From Sphingomonadales bacterium UBA6174 (lineage in GTDB: Bacteria; Pseudomonadota; Alphaproteobacteria; Sphingomonadales; Sphingomonadaceae): 64,000 nt of DNA. The notes beneath the pieces were generated by a model. That model had not been told where the DNA came from, made no database searches, and was given only the letters and a program-made list of their open reading frames with translations. Of the stretch, positions 8,758-17,641 are shown piece after piece (positions within the stretch are counted from its first letter, which is position 1; each line of letters opens with the position of its first letter). A program made the position numbers and the translations under genes. The stretch is taken from NCBI GenBank assembly GCA_002422945.1, contig DITW01000027.1, positions 430 to 64,429 of the forward strand. Direction: 5' to 3'.

Positions 8758-10538
8758 TCCAGCATCTGCATGCAAGCGAGATCGCCGCCGAGGTCAATGC
8801 GGGCAAGACGAGCGCGCTGGACATCGCCGAACAGGTGCTGGTGCGCTTGGCGGATTATGATCATGTGCAGCCACAGGCATGGATCAGCCGCTTTGCCCCG
8901 GATGATATTCGCGCGGCGGCCAAGGCCGTGGATGCGCGGGTGAAGGCGGGGGAGGTGCTGCCGCTCGCCGGGGTGCCATTCGCTGTGAAGGACAATATCG
9001 ATGTGGCGGGGCTGGATACCACGGCTGCCTGTCCTGCATTCGCCTATCGCCCGGTGGTCAGCGCCTTTGTGGTCGAACAATTGCTGGCGGCGGGGGCGAT
9101 CTGCATCGGCAAGACCAATCTCGATCAATTCGCGACGGGCTTGAATGGCTCGCGCAGCCCTTATGGCGCGCCGCGCTGTGTTTTTAATCTCGATTATGTG
9201 AGTGGCGGGTCCAGCTCCGGCTCGTCAGTGGCGACGGCGGCCGGGTTGGTCGCCTTTGCCCTTGGCACCGATACCGCCGGTTCTGGCCGGGTGCCTGCCG
9301 CGTTCAACCATCTCATCGGTTATAAACCCAGCAAGGGCCGGTGGAGCACGACCGGGCTGGTGCCGGCGTGCCGCTCGCTTGATTGCATCACGGTGTTCAC
9401 GGCGCGGGCGGCGGATGCGGCGCTGGTCGATCAGGTGGTGGCGGGTATGGATGCCGCCGATCCTTATAGCCGGACGATCCCGGATCGGGCGCTGGGCCAT
9501 GCCGGGGAAAAACTGCGCATAGGCGTGCCGTTGCCGCATCAACGCAATTGGTGTGGCGATTTTCAATCCGAGCGGCTGTATGATCTCGCGCTCGAACGGC
9601 TGGAGGCGATGGGCTATGAGATCAGCCTTGTCGACATCGCGCCTTTGTCCGAGGCGGCGGCGCTATTGTATAATGGCCCTTGGGTGGCGGAGCGCACTGC
9701 CGCGATGGAAATAATGCTGCGCAATCATCCGGATGCGATTGATCCGGCGGTCAAACAGATTGTCGAGGCGGGGCTGGATATGACAGCGGTCGAGGCGTTC
9801 AAGGGCCAATATCGCCTGCAAGCCTTGGCGCGTCAGGCGGAATATATGTGGCAGGCGATTGATGTGCTGGCGCTGCCGACATCGCCGACGATCTATCGGT
9901 TAAAGGAAATGCAGGCAGCGCCGGTCGCGCTCAATGCCCATTTCGGCCTCTATACCAATTTCGTGAACCTGCTGGATATGGCGGCGATTGCGGTGCCTGC
10001 GGGCTTCCGCCGCAATGCCACCGGCTTTGGCATCACCTTTATTGCACCCGCTGGCACGGATGCGGCGCTGTTCGACATGGCGACTGCTTGGGAAGTGGAC
10101 AGCCCTTATGTGGCCCCGGAACTGGACATGGCGAAAATGGAAAAGGATCGACCGATGGATCGTATCAGGCTGGCGGTGGTAGGCGCGCATCTCAAGGATA
10201 TGCCGCTGCATTGGCAGTTAACTTCGCGCGATGCGGTGTTCATTGCCGAAACGACCACTGCGCCCTGCTATAAGCTTTATGCCATTGCCAATAGCGTGCC
10301 ACCCAAGCCCGCCTTGGTGCATGATGCGGCAGGGGCAGCTATCAAAGTCGAAGTCTATGAACTGTCGACCGAGGCTTTTGGCAGTTTCACCGCCGAAGTG
10401 CCGCCGCCGCTGGCGATTGGCACTGTAACGCTGGCGGACGGCAGTCAGGTCAAGGGTTTCGTCGCCGAACCACGGGCGCTGATCGGTGCCGAGGATATTA
10501 CGACCTTGGGCGGATGGCGCGCCTATCTCGCGCGATAG
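8754..10538 (+). CDS. atzF: Allophanate hydrolase
   Basis: 594-aa amidase-signature enzyme that hydrolyses allophanate to ammonia and carbon dioxide, the last step of this pathway. The Ser-cis-Ser-Lys triad is visible as Lys79 (PFAVKDNID), Ser153 (GGSSSGSS) and Ser177 (TDTAGSGRVP). The first 450 residues form the amidase domain; the last 130 or so (from about 'MDRIRLAVVGAHLKDMPLH') form the C-terminal allophanate hydrolase domain. The ATG overlaps the carboxylase stop by four bases, and there is an intact full-length frame. It closes the operon; the next gene is convergent, beginning 32 bases later. Confidence 0.95.
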   Translation: MIQHLHASEIAAEVNAGKTSALDIAEQVLVRLADYDHVQPQAWISRFAPDDIRAAAKAVDARVKAGEVLPLAGVPFAVKDNIDVAGLDTTAACPAFAYRPVVSAFVVEQLLAAGAICIGKTNLDQFATGLNGSRSPYGAPRCVFNLDYVSGGSSSGSSVATAAGLVAFALGTDTAGSGRVPAAFNHLIGYKPSKGRWSTTGLVPACRSLDCITVFTARAADAALVDQVVAGMDAADPYSRTIPDRALGHAGEKLRIGVPLPHQRNWCGDFQSERLYDLALERLEAMGYEISLVDIAPLSEAAALLYNGPWVAERTAAMEIMLRNHPDAIDPAVKQIVEAGLDMTAVEAFKGQYRLQALARQAEYMWQAIDVLALPTSPTIYRLKEMQAAPVALNAHFGLYTNFVNLLDMAAIAVPAGFRRNATGFGITFIAPAGTDAALFDMATAWEVDSPYVAPELDMAKMEKDRPMDRIRLAVVGAHLKDMPLHWQLTSRDAVFIAETTTAPCYKLYAIANSVPPKPALVHDAAGAAIKVEVYELSTEAFGSFTAEVPPPLAIGTVTLADGSQVKGFVAEPRALIGAEDITTLGGWRAYLAR

Positions 10539-10570
10539 AGACCATCCGCATATTGGCCGCTTTATTTGGA

Positions 10571-10792
10571 TCAGGCCGCGATGCGCAGCGAGATGACCAG
10601 TCGGCGCAGGCGATGGTTTTCCTGCTCCAGCGCCTGAAGATGGCGGGCCATCGCCGGATAGGCGGTGTCGAACGGCGTGTTCGAGGGCTGTGCATCATCT
10701 GCCAACGGGTCCGACATATCGTCGCCAAAATCGTCCATGTTGCAGGCGAGATCGAGATCGAGATCGAGATCAAAGTCCAAGTCGTTCATCAT
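10571..10792 (-). CDS. Small acidic repeat protein with C-terminal coiled coil
   Basis: 73-aa hypothetical protein. After MMND comes an alternating Asp-Leu stretch (DLDFDLDLDLDLA) encoded by a hexanucleotide repeat, then an acidic linker and a heptad-like amphipathic tail (LQALEQENHRLRRLVISL) that could form a coiled coil. The start follows an AGAGGAA box nine bases upstream, and the gene begins 13 bases after the upstream LapG-like peptidase gene stop, so the two are probably co-transcribed. A longer frame to 11020 is antisense to the peptidase and is discarded. No family was recognised. Confidence 0.6.
   Translation of the reverse strand: MMNDLDFDLDLDLDLACNMDDFGDDMSDPLADDAQPSNTPFDTAYPAMARHLQALEQENHRLRRLVISLRIAA
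10748..10783. repeat. Tandem hexanucleotide GAGATC repeat
   Basis: Four perfect GAGATC units (10748-10771) are followed by two degenerate units (AAAGTC, CAAGTC). Read on the minus strand they encode the Asp-Leu repeats of the small acidic protein. Copy-number change would add or remove two residues without shifting the frame. Confidence 0.85.
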
Positions 10793-10805
10793 CGTCTGGT
10801 TCCTC

Positions 10806-11525
10806 TTACTTGCGTTCGTTGATCGGGTCGGCAGAGGCGATCTGGATCGCTGGCAGCACCGGTTGACGGGCGTAGCCATGGGTCCAAGCGTTCTGGCCGT
10901 TGAAGGAGAAGATCGGGCGATAGTCAGACTGGCCACGATCGGTGGAGAGCTGGTCGTTGCGATTGTCGAGGATCTTGATTTGACCATCGATACGCACGGC
11001 AAGCACGGCATGATCGGCACGGACTGCGAGATCGCGCAGGACCACGAGATACATGTCGCTTTCCGGCACGCCGAGCGCCCTCAGGGCGGCGCGCTTCAAA
11101 ATGGCATAGTCTTCGCAATCGCCAGCATTGCGCGACAGGCTTTCCGCCGGGGTCGCCCAATAATCGGCAGTGCCGAAAATGCGGCTGTCATCGCGATAGG
11201 TCAGGCGATGGTTGACCGCCTTGTTGACGGCTTCGACCTGCGCCAAGCGGCTACCAGCCTGACGGGCGGTGGCGACCAGAGATTGGCCAGCGGCGCCGAG
11301 CGGGGCGGCCGAGATCCGGCTCCAGTCACGCTGAAACGGCGTTTTGGTGACCCGCAGCGCGACGCTGCCGAAAACGGACGGGCTGATCGACTTGATCGAT
11401 TGGGCGGAAGCGGTCGGGGTTGTCACGGCCAGCATCAAGGTGGCGCACGCAACCGGTGCGAACAACTTACCAACAAATGCTGATTTACCAGTGCGCAGAA
11501 TATTCGTGAAAGTGTTCGACGACAT
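10806..11525 (-). CDS. Periplasmic transglutaminase-like cysteine peptidase (BTLCP/LapG-like)
   Basis: 239-aa protein of the bacterial transglutaminase-like cysteine proteinase family. A signal peptide ends near ASAQ (about residue 41). The catalytic triad is visible as Cys137 (GDCEDYAILK), His172 (DHAVLAV) and Asp187 (ILDN). Relatives such as LapG cut large surface adhesins in the periplasm under control of a c-di-GMP receptor; no LapD-like receptor or adhesin is in this window, so the specific target is unknown. AAGGA lies about eight bases before the start. The gene probably heads a two-gene unit with the small acidic protein. Confidence 0.82.
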   Translation of the reverse strand: MSSNTFTNILRTGKSAFVGKLFAPVACATLMLAVTTPTASAQSIKSISPSVFGSVALRVTKTPFQRDWSRISAAPLGAAGQSLVATARQAGSRLAQVEAVNKAVNHRLTYRDDSRIFGTADYWATPAESLSRNAGDCEDYAILKRAALRALGVPESDMYLVVLRDLAVRADHAVLAVRIDGQIKILDNRNDQLSTDRGQSDYRPIFSFNGQNAWTHGYARQPVLPAIQIASADPINERK

Positions 11526-11886
11526 CCGCTTGTCCTTACCGTGATTTGGTCGAGTGATTGACCAAATTGTTTGCGATAAGGATCTTTTATACTAATTAAT
11601 AAAGATTAAAATTTGTCGGATGGTCTGTGCGAAGAACTGCCTTAGTTGGATATATATTATTTATTCATTGCGACCTATACTATATATATGCCGAACGGCA
11701 TAGGCCGCCTAGATCCTCGCATTGCCACAGACGAGGCGGTTGAGGGCGTGGGTCGGGAGTGTGGAGGCGTTTCGTCGCGCGTCATGCAGTGACGTGGATG
11801 TGGCGGCAAGACGCCGGGCTGGCATCGATTGCAGCGTGTCGCATAGATAATGGGGGTGAAGCGCCCCTTAGGGACCTGACCTTTAA
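11526..11886. other. AT-rich intergenic region between peptidase and response regulator
   Basis: 361 bp with no convincing gene. The left part (11580-11690) is strongly AT-rich and probably holds the promoter of the leftward peptidase unit. A small palindrome ATGCCG/CGGCAT lies at 11688-11701. A 34-codon frame starting at 11688 has no SD and is not called. No U-tailed hairpin was seen for the response regulator that ends at 11887. Confidence 0.5.
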
Positions 11887-12540
11887 TTAGGCGCGGGCGG
11901 ACATCAGCTTGGAAATTGCTTCGCCACGGGTGCGGACGCCAAGCGCGCGGTAGATTGCGGCGAGATGAATCTTGACTGTGCCTTCGGCCACATCGAGCTT
12001 GCGGGCGATTTCCTTGGAGGTCTGGCCATGGAGCAGCTCGTTAAGAACTTCAATCTGCCGGGGGGTAAGATGTTCCAGCCCAGGCAAATCTCGGCGCAGC
12101 GGCGTTTGCGCCACTTTCGTGCTGGGCGGGCGGGTCAGATGGCGCGGGATATAAGACCCGCCTTCGATGATCGATTCAATCGCCGCCACAAATTCGATGG
12201 TGGGCAGGCCCTTGGGCAGATAGCCATTCACGCCAGCCGAAAGGCAGCCCAATACATCTTCACGCATTTCAGAACCAGACATCACCGCGATCTGGGCGTT
12301 GGGAAACGCCGCAATGAGGTCGGTAAGGCTTTCCGGGCCAGCTGAATCCGGCAAGCGGAGGTCAACCACGATCAGATCGATTGAAGCATCGCTATTTGCA
12401 ATTTCCATCGCGGCAGCAAGACTGTCAGCCTCATAGACATGCCCCAGCTTGAGCGTGTCGCGCAACAAACGGCCTACTGCATCGCGGACCAGTTCATGGT
12501 CCTCGATCAGGAGAGCGCTCAGTTGCTTTGAGTCGGTCAT
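11887..12540 (-). CDS. NarL/LuxR-type response regulator
   Basis: 217-aa two-domain regulator. The receiver (1-125) has the acidic pair Glu13-Asp14, phospho-acceptor Asp60 (LIVVDLRLPD), and Lys110 (GYLPKG). The C-terminal LuxR helix-turn-helix is clear (LTPRQIEVLNELLHGQTSKEIARKL ... VKIHLAAIYRALGV). It is divergent from the GAF histidine kinase, receiver and Hpt genes and is the natural DNA-binding output of that phosphorelay. Targets are unknown; it might also control its own divergent intergenic region. Confidence 0.93.
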   Translation of the reverse strand: MTDSKQLSALLIEDHELVRDAVGRLLRDTLKLGHVYEADSLAAAMEIANSDASIDLIVVDLRLPDSAGPESLTDLIAAFPNAQIAVMSGSEMREDVLGCLSAGVNGYLPKGLPTIEFVAAIESIIEGGSYIPRHLTRPPSTKVAQTPLRRDLPGLEHLTPRQIEVLNELLHGQTSKEIARKLDVAEGTVKIHLAAIYRALGVRTRGEAISKLMSARA

Positions 12541-12962
12541 GATCCAAAATTCCCGAAAATGAGTAGGGTTACGTAAAAATGCCGGTTGAATGCGCGCGGT
12601 ATGTACGGTCTCAGCGTCTTGTGTCTAGTGCGCAACTGCATTGTTTCAACCTGTTTGCCACTGTGAAAACTTTGTTTCATGCCAATGTGACAATAAATGC
12701 TAATCTGTTCCCTTGATGAGGGTCTCGTCAAACAGATTTTTTATAGCGCTGCGTATCGGGAAAAAATATGATTTATAATCAATATTTTATATCAAAAACA
12801 TACCCCTTATCTGCGCAAAAACTTATTTCTAAACAACAAGCTGTTAAGGCTGAATATTGTCATCGATAATGCGGATTTATGCGGTCAAAATGAATTAATA
12901 ATGTTACAGTGAATTCAGATTTGGAATTGGTCCTATCGAGAATTGGCCCTAGGAGTGGCCGG
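12541..12962. promoter_or_regulatory. Divergent promoter region of the phosphorelay
   Basis: 422 bp between the NarL-type regulator and the histidine kinase. 12740-12910 is very AT-rich, with a short dyad TGAT/ATCA at 12769-12781. Both promoters must lie here; no specific -35/-10 pair could be assigned with confidence, and no gene is supported. Confidence 0.5.
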
Positions 12963-14222
12963 ATGGAACGAAAGCGATTAGACGGCCTGCTCGCGATCCA
13001 GCGGGCTTGTATTGCGTCAAAGGGTGACCTTCATGCTGCGATGGCTGCGATTGTCAGCGAATATAGCGTCGCACCGCAATCAAATGGCATTGTCATCGAA
13101 CTTCGCGACGGCGATCAACTCTATTATGCCGCGGCGAGCGGCACATCTGCGACCATGTTGGGCATGCGTATCCCAATCAATGCCAGCCTGTCGGGCATGT
13201 GTGTCCTGACGGGGGAGCCTTTGATGTGTCAGGATTCGGCCTGTGATCCAAGGGTCAACGCGCAGGCAACGGTCAAGGTGGGCCTGAAATCGATGATCGT
13301 GGTGCCGATTCCGCATCGGGGCCAGGTAGTGGGCGTGCTGAAATATCATTCCGATCTGGTGAATGCGTTCAACGATGAAGACATGATGATGGCGCATCTG
13401 GTGGTAGGCCCGATTGTTGTGTGCCTGAGCAGCGCCGCAGAAGAAGACGCGATCAAGGCAAAGATTGAATTGGCCGAAATTATCCGGTTGAAAAATGAAC
13501 TGGTGTCCAATGTCAGCCATGAACTGCGCACGCCGCTGACATCGATTGCCGGGGCGTTGCGCCTGATCGAGACGGGCGCGGTGGGCGATTTGACGCCGCC
13601 AATTGAAAAGCTGGTTGGCATTGCCAGCCGGAATTCCACCCGGTTGCGGGCTTTGGTCGATGATTTGTTGACCATGGAAAAGCTTGAATCTCACATGATG
13701 GAATTCGATAGGTCTCGGATCGAACTTGGCGCGCTTGTGCAGGCGATAGTGATGCAAAATGAAATATTCGCCAGTGATCTGGGCGTGCGCCTCTCGTTCC
13801 AATCGCCCGGTGCGCCGATCTTTGTTGAAACGGACCCGGCCCGGCTCAATCAGGTGGTGACGAACCTGCTGTCCAATGCAGCGAAATTTTCGCCCACTGG
13901 ATCGGAAGTCCGGGTGATCGTCGATCGCGATGCCGTTCATGCGCGGATCAGGGTGGAAGATGATGGGCCGGGCATTCCGCAAAACTTCCGTCGGCGCTTG
14001 TTTGATCGTTTTGCCCAGTCCGAACAAACCCGTCAGCTTACCAACCAGCCGGGGACCGGGCTTGGCCTTGCGATCTCCAAAAATATGGTCGAGCAGCTCG
14101 GCGGGACGATCACGCATGATGAGGTATATGATTCCGGCGCCGCATTTGAAATTTGCCTGCCACTGAACCTGCAAGAAAGCGCAGTGGCCAAAGAAGATGC
14201 GTGCAGACGGATGGCGATATGA
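12963..14222 (+). CDS. Soluble GAF-domain sensor histidine kinase
   Basis: 419-aa kinase with no membrane segment. A GAF domain (about residues 20-165) is followed by HisKA with phospho-acceptor His186 (NVSHELRTPLTS) and a HATPase domain with N box (NLLSNAAKFSP), G1 (EDDGPGIP), F (FDRFAQ) and G2 (GTGLGLAIS). The start ATG at 12963 has AGGAG seven bases upstream; a GTG at 12909 would add 18 residues but lacks an SD. It heads a rightward unit with a single-domain receiver and an Hpt protein, consistent with a multistep phosphorelay. The GAF ligand is unknown. Confidence 0.92.
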   Translation: MERKRLDGLLAIQRACIASKGDLHAAMAAIVSEYSVAPQSNGIVIELRDGDQLYYAAASGTSATMLGMRIPINASLSGMCVLTGEPLMCQDSACDPRVNAQATVKVGLKSMIVVPIPHRGQVVGVLKYHSDLVNAFNDEDMMMAHLVVGPIVVCLSSAAEEDAIKAKIELAEIIRLKNELVSNVSHELRTPLTSIAGALRLIETGAVGDLTPPIEKLVGIASRNSTRLRALVDDLLTMEKLESHMMEFDRSRIELGALVQAIVMQNEIFASDLGVRLSFQSPGAPIFVETDPARLNQVVTNLLSNAAKFSPTGSEVRVIVDRDAVHARIRVEDDGPGIPQNFRRRLFDRFAQSEQTRQLTNQPGTGLGLAISKNMVEQLGGTITHDEVYDSGAAFEICLPLNLQESAVAKEDACRRMAI

Positions 14223-14249
14223 GCAGACGCGAGGATTAGGAGTATCGAG

Positions 14250-14627
14250 ATGGGCCATATTGCCAGAATTCTCTATATTGATGACGATCCCGACATTCGC
14301 GAAATCGTGCAGATCGCGTTTGAGCTATCCGGTGAAATCGAGCTTGCCCTCGCGGCAACCGGCGAGGAGGGGCTGGCGTTGGTACATGACTGGCATCCGG
14401 ATCTGGTGATGCTTGATGTCTCACTGCCGGGGGTGGATGGCCCCGCGATTTTAAGGCAGATCCGCGCCGACGCAGATATTGCCAACGTTCCCGTAGCGTT
14501 TGTGACGGCGCGCACCCAGCCGGACGATGTAGCCGCCTTGCATGCGCTTGGCGCGTGTTGCGTGATTGCCAAGCCCTTTGACCCCCTGACGCTGGCGCGT
14601 CAGGCATGTGGATGCATATTGCGATGA
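14250..14627 (+). CDS. Single-domain response regulator (CheY-like)
   Basis: 125-aa receiver only. The acidic pocket is Asp11-Asp12-Asp13, the phospho-acceptor is Asp56 (LVMLDVSLPG), and Lys108 is in IAKPFDP. There is no output domain. It follows the kinase by 27 bases and its stop overlaps the Hpt start (ATGA). It probably relays phosphate between the kinase and the Hpt protein or acts as a phosphate sink. Confidence 0.92.
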   Translation: MGHIARILYIDDDPDIREIVQIAFELSGEIELALAATGEEGLALVHDWHPDLVMLDVSLPGVDGPAILRQIRADADIANVPVAFVTARTQPDDVAALHALGACCVIAKPFDPLTLARQACGCILR

Positions 14628-14947
14628 ATATCATTGAGGATCGGTTGTCGGCCATTCGCCAGCGATTCGAACAAGGCACGCAATCGCGGGCTTTGACGCT
14701 GGAGGCATTGATCGCCAAGGCGAATGAAGAGCCGGAGGTTGCGCGCCGCGAGATTGGCGAATTTTGCCATAGCCTGGCGGGCATTGCGGGCATGCTCGGC
14801 TATCGCGATATGGGCGAGGCCGCATCTACGGTCGATCATTATGCCCGCGATCCGGTGGGCCAGATCGATATTTTGCTGGCGATGGCAGCGGCGCTGGCCG
14901 AATTGATCCACGAGGTCGCCTCGAAGGGCGGCGCATCAGCCGATTGA
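14624..14947 (+). CDS. Hpt-domain phosphotransfer protein
   Basis: 107-aa all-helical protein. The segment FCHSLAGIAGMLGY carries the conserved phospho-accepting His49 followed by a KG/AG-type turn, as in histidine phosphotransfer domains. The ATG at 14624 overlaps the receiver stop, indicating translational coupling; a start at 14606 would overlap more and lacks a better SD. The gene ends two bases from the convergent exporter gene, with no visible terminator in between. Confidence 0.82.
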   Translation: MNIIEDRLSAIRQRFEQGTQSRALTLEALIAKANEEPEVARREIGEFCHSLAGIAGMLGYRDMGEAASTVDHYARDPVGQIDILLAMAAALAELIHEVASKGGASAD

Positions 14948-14949
14948 CC

Positions 14950-16488
14950 CTATTTTTTCGCCTGATGGGCCTTGGGCAATACCCAGATCAGGATCGAGGC
15001 AAGCATTGAAATGGCGAGAATCCACGAGAACAGATTGACATAGGACATTGTGCTGGCCTGCACCTCGACCAGACGTTCGATCACCAGCCTTGCCTGTGTC
15101 ATGGTCAGGCCATGCGCGGCCAATGTGTCGAGCGCGGCCTGTTTGTCATCCATCATCGCAACCGTTTCAGATCGGGCCACGCGTCCACCATATTCCCAAA
15201 AGCTGGTCATGCCCGAAACGAATATGGCCATCGTCAAGACCCTGAAGAACGCGAGCAAACCGGCCGCGGAGGCGATTTGATGGGGTTTGACCGCGCCCAA
15301 TGCCATGACTGTCAGGCTCAGCATGATAAATGCACTGGCCATGCCCTGCATCAATTGGGGCAAGGCAAACCAACCAAGCGTCATATCGGTATTCGTCTGG
15401 ATCCGGACGAAGGCCACCAGTGCCATCCAGAGAAATCCACCTGAGATCAGATAGCGACTATCCATTTTGTGCGCGAGTCGACCCGCCAGCGGGACAGCGA
15501 TGATTGAAAACACGCTCATCGGCGCTAGCACATACCCTGCGAGTGTAGCAGTGTAATTCATCGTGGTCTGAAGCCAGAGCGGCACCATCACCGATGTCGC
15601 GATGATGACAGCATAGCCGACCGACAATATCGCCACCGGCATTGAATAGCCTCTGTTGCTCAGGATGCGCAGATCGACGACCGGCTGATCGTCTGTCCAT
15701 TCCCAGATGAGAAAAGCGATCAACCCAATCAATGTCACCAGCCCCAATGTCACGATGACCGGCGAATGGAACCAATCGCGATCACGCCCCATGTCGAGCA
15801 TCATCTGGAGCGCACCGACCCAAATCGCGAGCAGGATAATGCCGACATAATCGATGCGACTTTTGATCTTCGCCGTCTCGAACGGCATCAATAGCTTCAT
15901 GACAAGCGGCACCGAGAGTAAAACGAACGGCACATTCAGATAAAATACCCAGCGCCACGAATAATTATCGGTGATCCATCCACCCACGATCGGTCCCAGA
16001 ATTGGCCCGATCACGGCTGTCATGACCGACAGGGCGACGGCAGTGCCTGCTTTTTCCGGTGGAAAGATCCGGAGCAGCATCGTCTGGCACAAGGGCAGCA
16101 TCGGCGCACCGCACAGGCCCTGAAATACCCGAAATACGATAATGGCTTCCAGTGATCTCGCCATGCCGCACAAAGCAGACGCGATGGCAAAACCTATCAG
16201 GCCGAAAATAAATGTCTGGACCGTACCGAATCTTTTCGCCAGCCAGCCACTCAATGGCAGACAGATCGCCTCGGCAATGGCGTAAGAGGTGATGATCAAC
16301 GTGCCTTGGGTCGTCGACACGCCCAGCGATCCGGCAATATGCGGCACCGCGACATTCGCCACGGTCAGGTCGAGCATAACGAGGAAATAGGATAGCGATA
16401 CGCTAAAGGCAGCCAGAAATAGCCGAAATCCCTTCAATGGCGCGGGGATTGGCGGCGCCAATGACGGGGCATCGCTTGCGCTTGCCAT
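14950..16488 (-). CDS. emrB: DHA2-family drug exporter, EmrB-like
   Basis: 512-aa major facilitator of the 14-helix DHA2 (EmrB/QacA) family, located in the inner membrane. Family motifs include 'LDLTVANVAVPHIAGSLGV' in the first helix region and the antiporter motif 'GPILGPIVGGWITDNYSWRW' in helix 5. Its ATG directly follows the EmrA stop (TAAATG). With EmrA and the NodT-type channel it forms a tripartite proton-driven efflux pump. Substrate is unknown; hydrophobic acids or phenolics are usual for the family. Confidence 0.93.
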   Translation of the reverse strand: MASASDAPSLAPPIPAPLKGFRLFLAAFSVSLSYFLVMLDLTVANVAVPHIAGSLGVSTTQGTLIITSYAIAEAICLPLSGWLAKRFGTVQTFIFGLIGFAIASALCGMARSLEAIIVFRVFQGLCGAPMLPLCQTMLLRIFPPEKAGTAVALSVMTAVIGPILGPIVGGWITDNYSWRWVFYLNVPFVLLSVPLVMKLLMPFETAKIKSRIDYVGIILLAIWVGALQMMLDMGRDRDWFHSPVIVTLGLVTLIGLIAFLIWEWTDDQPVVDLRILSNRGYSMPVAILSVGYAVIIATSVMVPLWLQTTMNYTATLAGYVLAPMSVFSIIAVPLAGRLAHKMDSRYLISGGFLWMALVAFVRIQTNTDMTLGWFALPQLMQGMASAFIMLSLTVMALGAVKPHQIASAAGLLAFFRVLTMAIFVSGMTSFWEYGGRVARSETVAMMDDKQAALDTLAAHGLTMTQARLVIERLVEVQASTMSYVNLFSWILAISMLASILIWVLPKAHQAKK

Positions 16489-17616
16489 TTAGCGGACCTG
16501 CACTTCCGCTTCCATCGACAGGCCGATCCGCAACGGATGCGCGCGCAGTTCCTTGGGATCGATCACGATGCGCACCGGCAGGCGCTGCGTGATCTTCACC
16601 CAATTGCCGGTGGCGTTTTGTGCGGGGATCAACGCGAAAGCATTGCCCGTGCCGCCCGCCAAACCCAAGACCTTGCCATGATAGATCACATCATCGCCAT
16701 AAAGCATGGATGTCAGCCGGACCGGCTTGCCGACCTGCACATGCGCCAATTGGCTTTCCTTGAAATTGGCGTCGACATAGAGACTATCGATCGGCACGAT
16801 GGTCATGATCGGCGTGCCTGCGGCAATGCGCTGTCCGATCTGGGCCTGACGCTGGCTGATGATCCCGTCGATCGGCGCGCGCAGCACGGTGCGGTTCATA
16901 TTGAGCCGCGCATCTTCCAACTTGCTCTTGGCGATGAGAACGGCCGGATTGGTGTCGGCAATCGAGCCTTGGGTCAGCGCAAGGCTGGCGGTCATTTCCT
17001 TTGCAGCGGTCGTGCGATTGGCCTCGGCCTGGCGCACCCGCGCCTTGGCCAAGGCAAGCTCTCCCTTTGCCGCAGCCAGCGCATTGGTAACAAAGGTTAG
17101 TTCATCCCCGGATACTGCGCCCGTTTTCGCTAGTGCATCGCGTCGATCATAATCGAGCGTCGCTTTATGGAGCGCAGCCTCAGCGGTGGCGAGCTGGGCG
17201 CTTGCGCTGGTAATATCGGCATCTCGGGCGGACAATGTAGCAGTTAATGCTTCACTGCCCGCTGTTTGTTGCGAAAAGCTGCGGCGCGCGAGGGCATATT
17301 CGGCCTCGGCCCGGTTGAGCGCAATCGCGGCGTCCGATGACGAGAGCCGCGCGAGGATCTGACCCTTTTTGACAAATTGTGTGTCTGTCACCTCGACCGC
17401 CACAAGGGTCGAGGTGATGAGCGGGCTGACCACCGCGATATTGCCGCCGACATAGGCATTGTCGGTTGATACCGTGCGTGACCCGATCAGCCAGTCATAC
17501 AGTCCATATAGCAGCGCGGCGCAGACGATCCCGATGGCCAGCAGCCCGAACAGCCGCTTGCGCTGAGCAAGGCGCAGATCGCGTTCCATGTCTTGCTGAT
17601 CGGGAGTGTCGGTCAT
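16489..17616 (-). CDS. emrA: EmrA-like membrane fusion (HlyD) protein
   Basis: 375-aa periplasmic adaptor. One N-terminal membrane helix (LFGLLAIGIVCAALLYGLYDW) is followed by a biotinyl-lipoyl-like half-motif, a long coiled-coil hairpin (about residues 95-230) and the second half (RAPIDGIISQRQAQIGQRI) with a beta-barrel. The start is set at 17616, 25 bases after the NodT gene; a longer frame to 17700 overlaps NodT, and a GTG at 17631 is a further option. It bridges EmrB and the outer-membrane channel. Confidence 0.9.
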   Translation of the reverse strand: MTDTPDQQDMERDLRLAQRKRLFGLLAIGIVCAALLYGLYDWLIGSRTVSTDNAYVGGNIAVVSPLITSTLVAVEVTDTQFVKKGQILARLSSSDAAIALNRAEAEYALARRSFSQQTAGSEALTATLSARDADITSASAQLATAEAALHKATLDYDRRDALAKTGAVSGDELTFVTNALAAAKGELALAKARVRQAEANRTTAAKEMTASLALTQGSIADTNPAVLIAKSKLEDARLNMNRTVLRAPIDGIISQRQAQIGQRIAAGTPIMTIVPIDSLYVDANFKESQLAHVQVGKPVRLTSMLYGDDVIYHGKVLGLAGGTGNAFALIPAQNATGNWVKITQRLPVRIVIDPKELRAHPLRIGLSMEAEVQVR

Positions 17617-17641
17617 GTCGGGTGAGGTCACGCGGGGAGCC

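Noticed and set aside
11688..11792. 34-codon frame in the intergenic region before the response regulator
   Set aside because: No SD, AT-rich upstream sequence, no recognisable product; probably chance.
12537..12731. 64-codon frame upstream of the NarL-type regulator on the minus strand
   Set aside because: It lies in the divergent promoter region, overlaps the regulator start, and has no SD or recognisable product.
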